This document shows, piece after piece, positions 16,131 through 27,902 of a stretch of 64,000 nt of DNA (position 1 is the stretch's first letter; each line of letters opens with the position of its first letter). The notes beneath the pieces were generated by a model. The model was not told where the DNA came from. It was given only the letters and a program-made list of their open reading frames with translations, and made no database searches. Source of the DNA: Zhengella sp020637775 (GTDB taxonomy: Bacteria; Pseudomonadota; Alphaproteobacteria; Rhizobiales; Rhizobiaceae); the NCBI RefSeq assembly GCF_041397485.1, contig NZ_JAWKWO010000003.1:124001-188000 (forward strand), read 5' to 3'. Position numbers and translations under genes: made by a program.

Positions 16131-16898
16131 TCAGGGCTGTGCGGCGACAACGACTTGCGTGGTCCAATCCTCGCATTGCCTGGCGAGCGCGGGCGACAGC
16201 GGGCGGTCGGTGAAGAAGGTGTCGATGGCCGCCAGCGAGGCAATGCGCGCGGGCGCGGTGCGCTGGAACTTGGAATGATCGGCCACCAGGAAGGCCTTTC
16301 GGGCCTGGCGCAGGATCGACTTGGAGACATTGACCTCCTGGATGTCGAAATCCAGCATGTCGCCATCCTGGTCGATGGCGGAACAGCCGACCACGGCGAG
16401 ATCGAACTTGAACTGCATGATCGTCTGCGTGGCAAGATCGCCGACAAGGCCGCCGTCGGAACGGCGCAGCGTGCCGCCGGTCACGATCACCTGGCAATCG
16501 GGGTTGGTGGCAAGGATGTTGGCCACGTTGATATTGTTGGTCACCACCAGAAGGTTGCGGTGGTGGACCAATTGGCGGGCGACGGCCTCCGTGCTGGTGC
16601 CGATGTTGATGAAGACGGAGATGTCCTCCGGAATGCGCGCGGCGCAGGCCTTTGCCATGCGCGCCTTTTCCGCCTCGTTGAGGCCGCGCCGGTCCTCGTA
16701 GCCGATATTCGTCGTGCCCGAGGGCAGCATTGCCCCGCCGTGAACCCGCTCCAGCCGCCCGGCATCGGCCAGTTCGCTCAGGTCGCGGCGAATGGTTTGC
16801 TGCGTGACGTGAAAATGGTCGGCCAGGCCTTCCACGGTCACGCGGCCGTCGCGGCGCGCGATCTCCAGGATCTCGGTCTGGCGGAAACTCTGTGACAT
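16131..16898 (-). CDS. glpR: DeoR-family repressor of glycerol-3-phosphate genes
   Basis: A 255-residue DeoR/GlpR regulator. The N-terminal HTH (about 5-57) contains HFHVTQQTIRRDLSEL, the highly conserved DeoR recognition helix. The C-terminal DeoR sensor domain (about 75-235) includes INIGTSTEAVARQL and TGGTLRRSDGGLVGD, the phosphosugar-binding loops. It is divergent from glpD and the whole glp uptake operon, and AACGAACAT-type half-sites in the intergenic region match known GlpR operators. Expected role: repression relieved by glycerol-3-phosphate. The ATG at 16898 is preceded by GCAGGAAGGAG. Confidence 0.9.
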   Translation of the reverse strand: MSQSFRQTEILEIARRDGRVTVEGLADHFHVTQQTIRRDLSELADAGRLERVHGGAMLPSGTTNIGYEDRRGLNEAEKARMAKACAARIPEDISVFINIGTSTEAVARQLVHHRNLLVVTNNINVANILATNPDCQVIVTGGTLRRSDGGLVGDLATQTIMQFKFDLAVVGCSAIDQDGDMLDFDIQEVNVSKSILRQARKAFLVADHSKFQRTAPARIASLAAIDTFFTDRPLSPALARQCEDWTTQVVVAAQP

Positions 16899-17097
16899 GC
16901 CGGCTCCTTCCTGCGCCAGGCGGTCCTGCCCGCTTCGGCTTCCGGAATGTTCGATATTGCGCGCATTTTGTCAAACAGACCATTAAACCGCGGGAAAGAG
17001 CGCGGGTTTTCGGCGCTTTCTGGATATTGCGAGTGCGAAAGAGTTTCGTAAAGATCCATGAACCGTTTGAAATCCCGTTTGTTTTCCGGTTTGCGGT

Positions 17098-17133
17098 GTA
17101 AACGAACATTTTTGAAAGCGATATGTTTTCATT
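17098..17133. promoter_or_regulatory. Candidate GlpR operator upstream of glpD
   Basis: The half-site ACGAACATT (17102-17110) and the opposing ATGTTTTC (17123-17130) resemble the two arms of the enterobacterial GlpR consensus WATGTTCGWT/AWCGAACATW. The 289-base glpR-glpD intergenic region is AT-rich compared with its surroundings and holds no gene. Placement 55-90 bases before glpD suits repression of both divergent units. Confidence 0.5.
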
Positions 17134-17187
17134 TCTGTTTGCATGTGTTACTTAACGGGCCTTGGAGGACATCACCGGGAGGATCCA

Positions 17188-18792
17188 TTGTCCAAGGGGC
17201 CGGAACATCATTCGGCATTCGATCTCCTTGTCATCGGCGGCGGGATCAATGGTTGCGGGATTGCACGGGATGCGGCCGGGCGAGGGTTGTCGGTCGCTCT
17301 GGCGGAAATGAATGATCTGGCCTGGGCCACATCCTCGGCTTCCACGAAGCTGTTCCATGGCGGGTTGCGCTACCTTGAATATTTCGAGGTCAGGCTGGTT
17401 CGCGAGGCGCTGATCGAGCGGGAGGTCCTGTTGCGGGCCATGCCGCACATATCCTGGCCGATGCGCTTCGTGCTGCCCTATCACGCGGGCATGCGTTTTG
17501 ATTCCGAGACGCCGGCGTCGCGGCTGCTGAACACGGTGATGCCCTGGATGAAGGGGCGCCGTCCGGCGTGGATGATCCGGCTCGGCCTGTTCATGTACGA
17601 TCACCTGGGCGGGCGCAAGATCCTGCCGGGAACCAGCACCCTGGACCTCGATGGCGCGCCCGAAGGCGCGCCGTTGAAGGAGGAATTTCACAAGGCCTTC
17701 GAATATTCCGATTGCTGGGTGGAGGATTCCCGCCTGGTCGTGCTCAATGCACGCGATGCGCAGGCGCGCGGCGCGCAAATCCTGGTGCGTACGAAGGTGA
17801 TTGCCGCGGACCGGGACAAGGCGGGGTGGACGGTCACGCTCGAGGATCAGATGAGCGGCGAGCGGCGACAGGTGCGCGCGCGCATGCTCGTCAATGCCGG
17901 CGGGCCCTGGGTCGGCGACATCATCGCCACGAAAACCCGGCTGAACTCGTCTGAAGGCGTGCGGCTGGTGCGCGGCAGCCATATCGTCACGCGCAAGCTC
18001 TATGACCACGACAAGTGCTATTTTTTCCAGGGGCGTGACGGGCGCATCATCTTCGCCATTCCCTATGAGCGGGATTTCACTCTGATCGGCACGACTGACA
18101 AGGAGCACGACGATCCGTCGGTGAAACCTGTCTGCACGCCGGAGGAGCGCGACTATCTGTGCGCGTTCGCTTCCGAATATTTCCGGACACCGGTGACAAT
18201 CGACGACATCGTCTGGGCCTATTCCGGCGTTCGTCCGCTTTATGACGACGGCGCGTCCTCGGCAACGGCGGCAACGCGCGACTATACGCTGAAGGTGGAT
18301 GACGAGGCCGGCGCGCCCATTCTCAACATCTTCGGCGGCAAGATCACCACCTACCGCCGGCTGGCCGAAAGCGCGATGGAGCGCATCGCCCCCTATTTTT
18401 CCGGGCTGTCCGGTGCCTGGACGGCAGGCGTTCCGCTGCCTGGCGGCGACTTCCCTGTCGACGGCGTGAACGCGCTGACCGACAAGCTGGCGCAGGCCTA
18501 TCCGTTCCTTGCTGCCGAGCAGGTAACGCGCCTGGTCCGGGCCTATGGCACGGAAGCCTTTGCCGTGCTGGGGGACGCGAAGACGCAGGATGACCTGGGT
18601 GCCGCTTTCGGGGCAGGCTTGAGCGAGCGCGAGGCGGCCTGGCTGATGGACCGGGAATTCGCGCGGACGGCAGAGGACATCGTCTGGCGGCGCAGCAAGC
18701 TTGGCCTTCGCATGGCAGCAGACGACATCGAGGCGCTGGACCGCTGGATGGAGGCGCGGCGGGAAGCCGGCGCCTCGGCGGCGGCGGAATAG
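17188..18792 (+). CDS. glpD: Glycerol-3-phosphate dehydrogenase (FAD, aerobic)
   Basis: A 534-residue flavoprotein oxidising sn-glycerol-3-phosphate to dihydroxyacetone phosphate at the inner membrane, electrons going to quinone. The N-terminal FAD fingerprint is DLLVIGGGINGCGIARDA. TSSASTKLFHGGLRYLEYFE is the family signature, and FGGKITTYRRLAE binds FAD near the C-terminal part of the barrel. I place the start at TTG 17188 because GGGAGG lies five bases before it. An in-frame ATG at 17143 would add 15 residues of non-family sequence and lies further from a ribosome site. First gene of the glp uptake operon. Confidence 0.93.
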   Translation: MSKGPEHHSAFDLLVIGGGINGCGIARDAAGRGLSVALAEMNDLAWATSSASTKLFHGGLRYLEYFEVRLVREALIEREVLLRAMPHISWPMRFVLPYHAGMRFDSETPASRLLNTVMPWMKGRRPAWMIRLGLFMYDHLGGRKILPGTSTLDLDGAPEGAPLKEEFHKAFEYSDCWVEDSRLVVLNARDAQARGAQILVRTKVIAADRDKAGWTVTLEDQMSGERRQVRARMLVNAGGPWVGDIIATKTRLNSSEGVRLVRGSHIVTRKLYDHDKCYFFQGRDGRIIFAIPYERDFTLIGTTDKEHDDPSVKPVCTPEERDYLCAFASEYFRTPVTIDDIVWAYSGVRPLYDDGASSATAATRDYTLKVDDEAGAPILNIFGGKITTYRRLAESAMERIAPYFSGLSGAWTAGVPLPGGDFPVDGVNALTDKLAQAYPFLAAEQVTRLVRAYGTEAFAVLGDAKTQDDLGAAFGAGLSEREAAWLMDREFARTAEDIVWRRSKLGLRMAADDIEALDRWMEARREAGASAAAE

Positions 18793-18812
18793 GCGCGGGA
18801 GGAGCAGGCTGA

Positions 18813-19901
18813 ATGACACTGGTACTCGACAGGGTCTCGAAACAGGTGGGGCGCCAGACGCATATCCATCCCACGACCCTCGAATTGCAGAACGGCACGA
18901 TGAACGTGCTGCTTGGCCCGACGCTTTCGGGCAAGACGTCGCTGATGCGGCTGATGGCAGGGCTGGACCGGCCGTCGACGGGGCGCATCCTCTGGAACGG
19001 CGCGGATGTCACCGGCATGCGGGTGCAGGACCGCGCCGTCGCCATGGTCTACCAGCAATTCATCAATTACCCGTCAATGTCTGTCTATGACAACATCGCC
19101 AGTCCGTTGCGGCTGATGGGCAAGAGTGGCGGCGAGATCGACGCGGCGGTTCGCAAGACCGCCGACATGATGAAGCTCACGCCGATGCTGGCGCGCAAGC
19201 CGCTGGAACTGTCCGGCGGGCAGCAGCAGCGCTGCGCGCTTGCCCGCGCGCTGGTGAAGAATGCCGGGCTCGTGCTGCTCGACGAACCCTTGGCCAATCT
19301 CGACTACAAGCTGCGCGAGGAATTGCGCGTCGAGATTCCGAAAATCTTCGAGGAAGCCGGGTCCATCTTCGTCTATGCGACGACGGAACCGGAAGAGGCG
19401 TTGCTTCTGGGCGGCAACACGGCCACGCTGTGGGAAGGCCGCGTCACGCAGTTCGGCCGCACGCCGGAGGTCTACCGCAAGCCGGTGGATGCGACCACGG
19501 CGCGGGTCTTTTCCGATCCGCCGATGAACTTCCTGCCGATCTCCAAGACCGGAAACCGGCTGCTTTTCGGCGACGGCCAATCCGTGCCGGCGGCCGGCAA
19601 GCTGACGGAGCTTTCCGACGGTCGCTATGTGGCCGGTTTCCGGCCCAATCACCTGGAGGTGAAGCATCATACGGCCGAGGCCATGAAGTTCACTGCCACG
19701 CTGGCGATCACCGAGATCACCGGGTCGGAGACCTTCGTCCATCTCGACCATCACGGGCAACGTTGGGTGGGCCTGATCCATGGCGTCCACGATCTGGCCA
19801 TCGGCGCGCCGCTCGATGTCTGGCTCGACCCGGCGCACGTCTACATCTTTGCCGAGGACGGCCAGCTCGTCGTTCCCGCGGCCTATGCGGTTGCCGCGTG
19901 A
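18813..19901 (+). CDS. glpS: Glycerol-3-phosphate ABC transporter ATPase GlpS
   Basis: A 362-residue ATPase. Walker A reads GPTLSGKT (35-42), Q-loop YQQF, the signature LSGGQQQR is intact, and Walker B is VLLDEP. The switch region reads YATTEPEEAL, so the H-loop histidine (normally THD) is replaced by Thr. Its partner GlpT shows the reverse pattern. The C-terminal half is a TOBE-like domain (about 235-355). It energises the GlpPQ permease in the cytoplasm. Ribosome site GGGAGGAG; 20 bases after glpD. Confidence 0.9.
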   Translation: MTLVLDRVSKQVGRQTHIHPTTLELQNGTMNVLLGPTLSGKTSLMRLMAGLDRPSTGRILWNGADVTGMRVQDRAVAMVYQQFINYPSMSVYDNIASPLRLMGKSGGEIDAAVRKTADMMKLTPMLARKPLELSGGQQQRCALARALVKNAGLVLLDEPLANLDYKLREELRVEIPKIFEEAGSIFVYATTEPEEALLLGGNTATLWEGRVTQFGRTPEVYRKPVDATTARVFSDPPMNFLPISKTGNRLLFGDGQSVPAAGKLTELSDGRYVAGFRPNHLEVKHHTAEAMKFTATLAITEITGSETFVHLDHHGQRWVGLIHGVHDLAIGAPLDVWLDPAHVYIFAEDGQLVVPAAYAVAA

Positions 19902-19913
19902 GGGGAGGGCGCA

Positions 19914-20989
19914 ATGGCACAGATCACGCTTGAAAACCTGGCGCATTCCTATCTTCCAAACCCGCAGGGCGAGGACGATTGGGCGCTGAAGGCGATGAAC
20001 CATGTCTGGACCGACGGTGAGGCCTATGCGCTGCTCGGCTCGTCGGGCTGCGGCAAGACCACGCTGCTCAACATCATTTCCGGCCTGCTGACGCCCAGCC
20101 AGGGGCGGATCCTGTTCGACGGACAGGATGTGACGCATGCGCCGACAGCGGCCCGCAACATCGCGCAGGTGTTCCAGTTCCCGGTCGTCTACGACACGAT
20201 GACGGTGCGCCAGAACCTCGCCTTTCCGCTGAAGAACCGGGGCGCGGACCCGGCCACCATTGCCGCGCGCGTTCAGGAGATCGCGCAGATGATCGGCATG
20301 GAAGCCGAACTGGACCGCAAGGCACGCGGGCTGACCGCCGATGCCAAGCAGAAGATCAGCCTGGGGCGCGGCATGGTGCGCGAGGACGTCAACGCGCTGC
20401 TGTTCGACGAGCCGCTGACGGTCATCGATCCGCACATGAAATGGGAATTGCGCACGCAGCTCAAGAGCCTGCACCGGCAATTCGGTCATACGATGATCTA
20501 CGTGACGCATGACCAGACGGAGGCGCTGACCTTCGCCGACAAGGTCGTGGTGATGTATGACGGGCGCGTCGTGCAGATCGGCACGCCGGAAGAGCTTTTC
20601 GAGACGCCCGAACACACGTTTGTCGGCTTCTTCATCGGATCTCCGGGCATGAACATCATTCCGGCGCGGGTGGAAGGGCGCATGGCGCATGTCAATGGCG
20701 CGGCCGTGCCGCTTGCCCGCGGCTACGGTCCGTTGTCCGGTGAGGTGGTGATCGGCGTGCGCCCCGAACATGCCCGGCTGTCGGCCAGCGACGGCCTGCC
20801 GGTGCGCATCCGCCGGGTGGAGGATGTCGGCCGCCACCGAATCGTGCGGGCGGAATTTTTCGGCAGCGACATCAACATCATCGCCCGTGAGGACGAGGCG
20901 ATCGGCGCGGACATGACGCGTGTCGTCTTCCAGCCCGACAAGGTCAACGTGTATGCCGATGACTGGCGCGTGAAGGGGGAGGCCGCCTG

Positions 20990-20990
<1 letters not shown>
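19914..20990 (+). CDS. glpT: Glycerol-3-phosphate ABC transporter ATPase GlpT
   Basis: A 358-residue ATPase. Walker A is GSSGCGKTT (about 41-49), Walker B LLFDEP, and the switch histidine is present in YVTHDQTEAL. The ABC signature is degenerate: LTADAKQKISLGR stands where LSGGQxQR is expected. Together with GlpS this would leave one intact and one degenerate ATP site in the heterodimer. A TOBE-like regulatory domain follows (about 240-350). Not to be confused with the enterobacterial MFS antiporter GlpT. RBS GGGGAGGG; the stop overlaps the glpP start. Confidence 0.9.
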
Positions 20991-22713
<1,723 letters not shown>

Positions 22714-22737
22714 CCGGCCACGGGAGGAGACAAAACC

Positions 22738-23010
22738 ATGGACTGGATGGCCTGGACCGTTCCGACCGCGATCTTCTTCGCCGTCATCGCATCGTTGCTC
22801 ATCACCTTCTCGATCCTGGCGATCCGTTATCCGGAAACGCCTCGCACCGGCATCCTGAAGATCGAGACGACGCGCGGCGACCGCCTCTTCATCACCCTTC
22901 TGGGCTCGGCCTTCATCAATCTGGCCTGGCTCGGACTTCTCAGCCAGCCCCAATGGGGCGCGCTGATCGTCTGCCTGGTCTATGCCGCGGCGGTTTTCCG
23001 CTGGGTGTGA
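22738..23010 (+). CDS. glpU: DUF2160 small membrane protein of the glp transporter
   Basis: A 90-residue protein with two long hydrophobic segments (about 5-30 and 50-88) separated by a charged stretch (YPETPRTG...IETTRGDR). This is the DUF2160 pattern, always found between the glp permease and binding-protein genes in rhizobial-type operons. It is probably a membrane component of the transporter; its molecular function is unknown. RBS GGGAGGAG. Confidence 0.85.
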   Translation: MDWMAWTVPTAIFFAVIASLLITFSILAIRYPETPRTGILKIETTRGDRLFITLLGSAFINLAWLGLLSQPQWGALIVCLVYAAAVFRWV

Positions 23011-23092
23011 CCGGCCCGACACCCGTTGTCCGGCATGGCACACATGCCGGGCAGCGACGAATGCCCAAGCTTCTTAACCTCGGGAGGATCAA

Positions 23093-24814
23093 ATGAAGCT
23101 CAATCTGAAAACGACAACCGCGCTTGCGCTGCTTGCCGGCCTGATGACGGGCCCGGCCTTTGCGGGCATGGACGAAGCGAAGGAATTTCTCGATACCGAG
23201 ATCGGCGATCTTTCCACCCTTTCGCGCGCCGACCAGGAAGCGGAAATGCAGTGGTTCGTCGATGCCGCCAAGCCGTTCCAGGGCATGGAGATCAAGGTCG
23301 TCTCCGAGACGATCACCACGCATGAATACGAATCCAAGGTTCTGGCCCCGGCCTTCACCGCGATCACCGGCATCAAGATCACGCATGACCTGATCGGCGA
23401 AGGCGACGTGGTGGAAAAGCTGCAGACGCAGATGCAGTCGGGCGAGAACATCTATGATGCCTATATCAACGATTCCGACCTGATCGGTACGCATTGGCGC
23501 TACCAGCAGGCGCGCAACCTGACCGACTGGATGGCCGGCGAGGGCCAGGATGTCACCAATCCGGGCATCGACCTGGACGATTTCATCGGCACAAGCTTCA
23601 CCACCGGGCCGGATGGAAAGCTCTACCAGCTCCCCGACCAGCAGTTCGCCAACCTCTACTGGTTCCGTTACGACTGGTTCAACGACGAGAAGACGCGCGC
23701 CGACTTCAAGGAGAAGTACGGCTACGATCTCGGCGTGCCTGTGAACTGGTCGGCCTATGAGGACATCGCCGAATTCTTCACCGGGCGTGACATGTCCTAT
23801 GCGGGCGGCCCGTCCAAGGTCTATGGCAACATGGACTACGGCAAGAAGGACCCGTCGCTTGGCTGGCGCTATACCGATGCCTGGATGTCGATGGCCGGCA
23901 TGGGCGACAAGGGCGAGCCGAACGGCCTGCCGGTCGACGAGTGGGGCATTCGCGTGAATGAAAATTCGCAGCCGGTCGGCTCCTGCGTGGCGCGTGGCGG
24001 TGCAACCAATTCGCCGGCGGCCGTCTATGCCGTGACCAAGGCCATCGAATGGCTCGAAAAATACTCGCCGCCGGCAGCCGCTGGCATGACCTTCTCCGAG
24101 GCTGGCCCGATCCCGGCGCAGGGCGAGGTTGCCCAGCAGATGTTCTGGTACACTGCCTTCACCGCCGACATGGTCAAGGACGGCCTGCCGGTGATGAACG
24201 AGGATGGCACGCCGAAGTGGCGCATGGCCCCCAGCCCGCATGGCGTCTACTGGTCGGAAGGCACCAAGATCGGCTATCAGGATGCCGGTTCCTGGACGCT
24301 GATGAAGTCGACCCCGGTGGATCGCGCCAAGGCGGCCTGGCTCTATGCCCAGTTCGTCACCTCCAAGACCGTGGACGTGAAGAAGAGCCATGTCGGCCTG
24401 ACCTTCATCCGCGAATCGACCATCCAGCACGATTCGTTCACCGAGCGTGCGCCGAAGCTCGGCGGCCTCGTCGAGTTCTACCGTTCGCCGGCCCGTGTGC
24501 AGTGGTCGCCGACGGGCACCAACGTGCCGGATTATCCGAAGCTGGCGCAGCTCTGGTGGCAGAACATCGGCGACGCCATGTCCGGCGCCAAGACCCCGCA
24601 GGAGGCGCTCGATGCGCTCTGCGCAGCCCAGGAGCGGGTGCTGGAGCGTCTGGAACGTGCCGGCGTCCAGGGCGACCTTGGCCCGAAGATGAACGAGGAG
24701 CGTGATCCGGAATACTGGCTGAGCCAGCCGGGTGCGCCGAAGGCCAAGCTCGAGAACGAGGACGAGGAGCCGAAGACGGTTTCCTATGACGAGCTGATCA
24801 AGTCCTGGCAGTAA
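23093..24814 (+). CDS. glpV: Glycerol-3-phosphate-binding periplasmic protein GlpV
   Basis: A 573-residue extracellular solute-binding protein of the family-1 type. The signal peptide (about 1-25) ends near GPAFAGMDE. The protein is longer than most family-1 binding proteins, as is usual for GlpV. Segments such as WRYTDAWMSMAGMGDKG and GSCVARGGATNSPAAVYA are characteristic of this branch. It captures glycerol-3-phosphate for GlpPQ-ST. RBS GGGAGGAT. A GC-rich hairpin follows the gene. Confidence 0.9.
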   Translation: MKLNLKTTTALALLAGLMTGPAFAGMDEAKEFLDTEIGDLSTLSRADQEAEMQWFVDAAKPFQGMEIKVVSETITTHEYESKVLAPAFTAITGIKITHDLIGEGDVVEKLQTQMQSGENIYDAYINDSDLIGTHWRYQQARNLTDWMAGEGQDVTNPGIDLDDFIGTSFTTGPDGKLYQLPDQQFANLYWFRYDWFNDEKTRADFKEKYGYDLGVPVNWSAYEDIAEFFTGRDMSYAGGPSKVYGNMDYGKKDPSLGWRYTDAWMSMAGMGDKGEPNGLPVDEWGIRVNENSQPVGSCVARGGATNSPAAVYAVTKAIEWLEKYSPPAAAGMTFSEAGPIPAQGEVAQQMFWYTAFTADMVKDGLPVMNEDGTPKWRMAPSPHGVYWSEGTKIGYQDAGSWTLMKSTPVDRAKAAWLYAQFVTSKTVDVKKSHVGLTFIRESTIQHDSFTERAPKLGGLVEFYRSPARVQWSPTGTNVPDYPKLAQLWWQNIGDAMSGAKTPQEALDALCAAQERVLERLERAGVQGDLGPKMNEERDPEYWLSQPGAPKAKLENEDEEPKTVSYDELIKSWQ

Positions 24815-24830
24815 CGTCCACAATGACACG

Positions 24831-24857
24831 ACGGCCGGGCGGATTGCGCCCGGCCGT
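24831..24857 (+). other. Stable hairpin between glpV and glpK
   Basis: ACGGCCGGGCG pairs with CGCCCGGCCGT, eleven base pairs around a five-base loop, 16 bases after the glpV stop. No T-run follows, so it is more likely a 3'-end stabiliser or partial terminator that raises binding-protein mRNA over glpK. Confidence 0.6.
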
Positions 24858-24938
24858 CCCCTTGCCGGGCAATTGCTTGCCGGCCGGGGCAATGTCCGCC
24901 AAGATCGCGCTTCAATCTTCTTTCGGGGGCTCCGATCC

Positions 24939-26426
<1,488 letters not shown>

Positions 26427-26433
26427 CCGGCTT

Positions 26434-27363
26434 TCACGGGTCCGGGCGAGCGCTTGCCTGCGCGGCGGCCGCCACCTCCATGCAGATGTCCGCCAGGATA
26501 CGGTAATGGCTTTCGCGTACGCTGCCCCGCCGCCAGAACAGGCCGATGGTGCGGGTGAGTTTCGGACCCGCCAGGGGGCGCAGGACAACGCTGTCCTGGC
26601 GCCGGAATTCCGAGGCCGCATAGTGGGCGGGAAAAAGCGTCAGGCCCATGCCGATGGAGACCATCTGGCGCAGGGCATCGAGGCTGGTGCCTTCATAGTC
26701 CTCGCGTAGCAGCGCGCCGGCCTGAAGCGCCAGGGCGCGCACATTCTCGTTGAGACGATGGCCGCGCCCGAGCGTCATCATGCGTTCTCCCGCCAGCCGG
26801 GCCACCGGTATTTCCGGCCGGGAAGCGAGCGGGTGGTCCGCCGGCAGTCCCAGAAACAGTTCCTCCTCCATCAGCCGGACAAAGACCAGCCGGTCGGCCT
26901 GATGCGGATCCGGACCCATGGCGCAGTCGGTTTCCCCTTCCGTGATCGACTCCTCCAGCCGTGCGGGCTGCTCCTCGCGGATGAAGATTTCGAGATCCGG
27001 ATAGCGTCCATGCAGCACCGGCAACAGGCGCGGCAGGAAATAGGGGGCGAAGGTCGGGGCAGCGCCCAGTCTCAGGCGGCCGCCAAGGCTGGTCTCCCCG
27101 CCGGTCACGGCCGCTGCCATGGCATCCATGGCGGCCAGGATTTCACGCGCGAGCGCTACGGCCTTCTCGCCCGCCGGGGTGAGTGCCACAGGACCGGCAT
27201 CGCGCTCGAAAAGGGGTGCGCCCAGTCTCTGCTCGATCTGGCGCAACTGGACCGAAAGCGTGGGCTGGGAGACCGCGCAGCGGCGTGCCGCCCGCCCGAA
27301 ATGGCGAAGGTCGGCCAGGGCGACGAGATATTCCAGCTGCCTTGCTGTCGGGCGGAAGCGCAT
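26434..27363 (-). CDS. OxyR-like LysR regulator lacking the redox cysteines
   Basis: A LysR-family regulator of about 309 residues. The HTH (about 5-64) reads RQLEYLVALADLRHFGRAARRCAVSQPTLS with minor gaps, closest to OxyR. The effector domain contains GERMMTLGRGHRLNENV then ALALQAGA, aligning with the E. coli OxyR stretch that holds Cys199 and Cys208; here these positions are Arg and Ala. It therefore cannot form the OxyR disulphide. An ATAG-N7-CTAT site lies just upstream. The ATG at 27363 is preferred to the GTG at 27393, which overlaps that site. Divergent from two small genes. Confidence 0.85.
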   Translation of the reverse strand: MRFRPTARQLEYLVALADLRHFGRAARRCAVSQPTLSVQLRQIEQRLGAPLFERDAGPVALTPAGEKAVALAREILAAMDAMAAAVTGGETSLGGRLRLGAAPTFAPYFLPRLLPVLHGRYPDLEIFIREEQPARLEESITEGETDCAMGPDPHQADRLVFVRLMEEELFLGLPADHPLASRPEIPVARLAGERMMTLGRGHRLNENVRALALQAGALLREDYEGTSLDALRQMVSIGMGLTLFPAHYAASEFRRQDSVVLRPLAGPKLTRTIGLFWRRGSVRESHYRILADICMEVAAAAQASARPDP

Positions 27364-27375
27364 GACACCGTTTTG

Positions 27376-27390
27376 ATAGTCTGATCCTAT
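27376..27390. promoter_or_regulatory. OxyR-type operator ATAG-N7-CTAT
   Basis: GATAG, seven bases, CTATC forms a perfect inverted repeat with the ATAG-N7-CTAT spacing described for OxyR half-operators. It lies 13 bases before the regulator's ATG. A further ATAG (27400-27403) and CTAT (27418-27421) stand farther along but not at the canonical spacing. Likely bound by the neighbouring OxyR-like protein. Confidence 0.5.
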
Positions 27391-27473
27391 CACTTGGATA
27401 TAGATAATGAATTGGAACTATCAAGCAGGGATTCCCACCTTGTCCGTGTCGGTAATCATCTGGAGGTTCAGAC

Positions 27474-27656
27474 ATGTGGAATCACCTCAATGCCCTGTGG
27501 TCGCGTCACTCCATCCTGGAAGCCAAGATCCAGCAGGAACAGACACGGCCCATGCCTGACAGCCTGCGCATCCAGGCGCTGAAAAAGCTGCGCCTCCGGA
27601 TTCGCGAGCGTATCGAGGGTGTCGAGGCGCGGTTGAAGGGAAAGGTTCCGGCCTGA
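27474..27656 (+). CDS. YdcH/DUF465-like small protein
   Basis: A 60-residue, highly charged, helical protein. LEAKIQQEQTRPMPDSLRIQ followed by a KKLRLRIRERIE helix matches the DUF465 (YdcH) pattern, in which a short coiled coil carries a P-D-x-xR-x-xxLK-x-x+L core. Cytoplasmic; molecular role unknown, although such proteins are widespread in alphaproteobacteria. RBS TGGAGG seven bases before the ATG. It is divergent from the OxyR-like gene and followed by a 35-codon ORF. Confidence 0.75.
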   Translation: MWNHLNALWSRHSILEAKIQQEQTRPMPDSLRIQALKKLRLRIRERIEGVEARLKGKVPA

Positions 27657-27678
27657 GCCGGCGAAAGGATGGTCCGGT

Positions 27679-27786
27679 ATGGCCCTGCTTGAATTGATCG
27701 TCGTCACGTTTGGCGCGGGTTTTGTCGCGGTGCTTCTCTATGGCGCCTACAAGTTCAATTTCGATGATCCGGGCGGGGATCGTTGA
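27679..27786 (+). CDS. 35-residue single-helix membrane protein
   Basis: A short ORF encodes a hydrophobic helix (LLELIVVTFGAGFVAVLLYGA, about residues 3-23) followed by YKFNFDDPGGDR. AAAGGA lies nine bases before the ATG, and a terminator hairpin follows ten bases after the stop. Both support a real gene. It starts 22 bases after the DUF465-like gene. No family recognised; a regulatory micropeptide acting at the inner membrane is possible. Confidence 0.5.
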   Translation: MALLELIVVTFGAGFVAVLLYGAYKFNFDDPGGDR

Positions 27787-27796
27787 GACATTCGGG

Positions 27797-27826
27797 GCCG
27801 GGCGGCGCGTCCGCCCGGCTTCTCTC
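27797..27826 (+). terminator. Terminator after the small membrane protein gene
   Basis: GCCGGGCGG and CCGCCCGGC form a perfect nine-base-pair stem with a five-base loop, followed by TTCTCTCC. It separates the small genes from the convergent alpha-glucosidase gene. Confidence 0.6.
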
Positions 27827-27902
27827 CCAGCGAAACGCCGCTGCCCGCTGCCCTGCGTGGGGCGGTCTGATCCGGTGGCCCCATCCGGCGCCGCCCGGCC
27901 GT

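Noticed and set aside
19074..20837. Long minus-strand frame opposite glpS and glpT
   Set aside because: Antisense shadow; both plus-strand genes show complete ABC ATPase motifs, and the antisense product has no recognisable domain.
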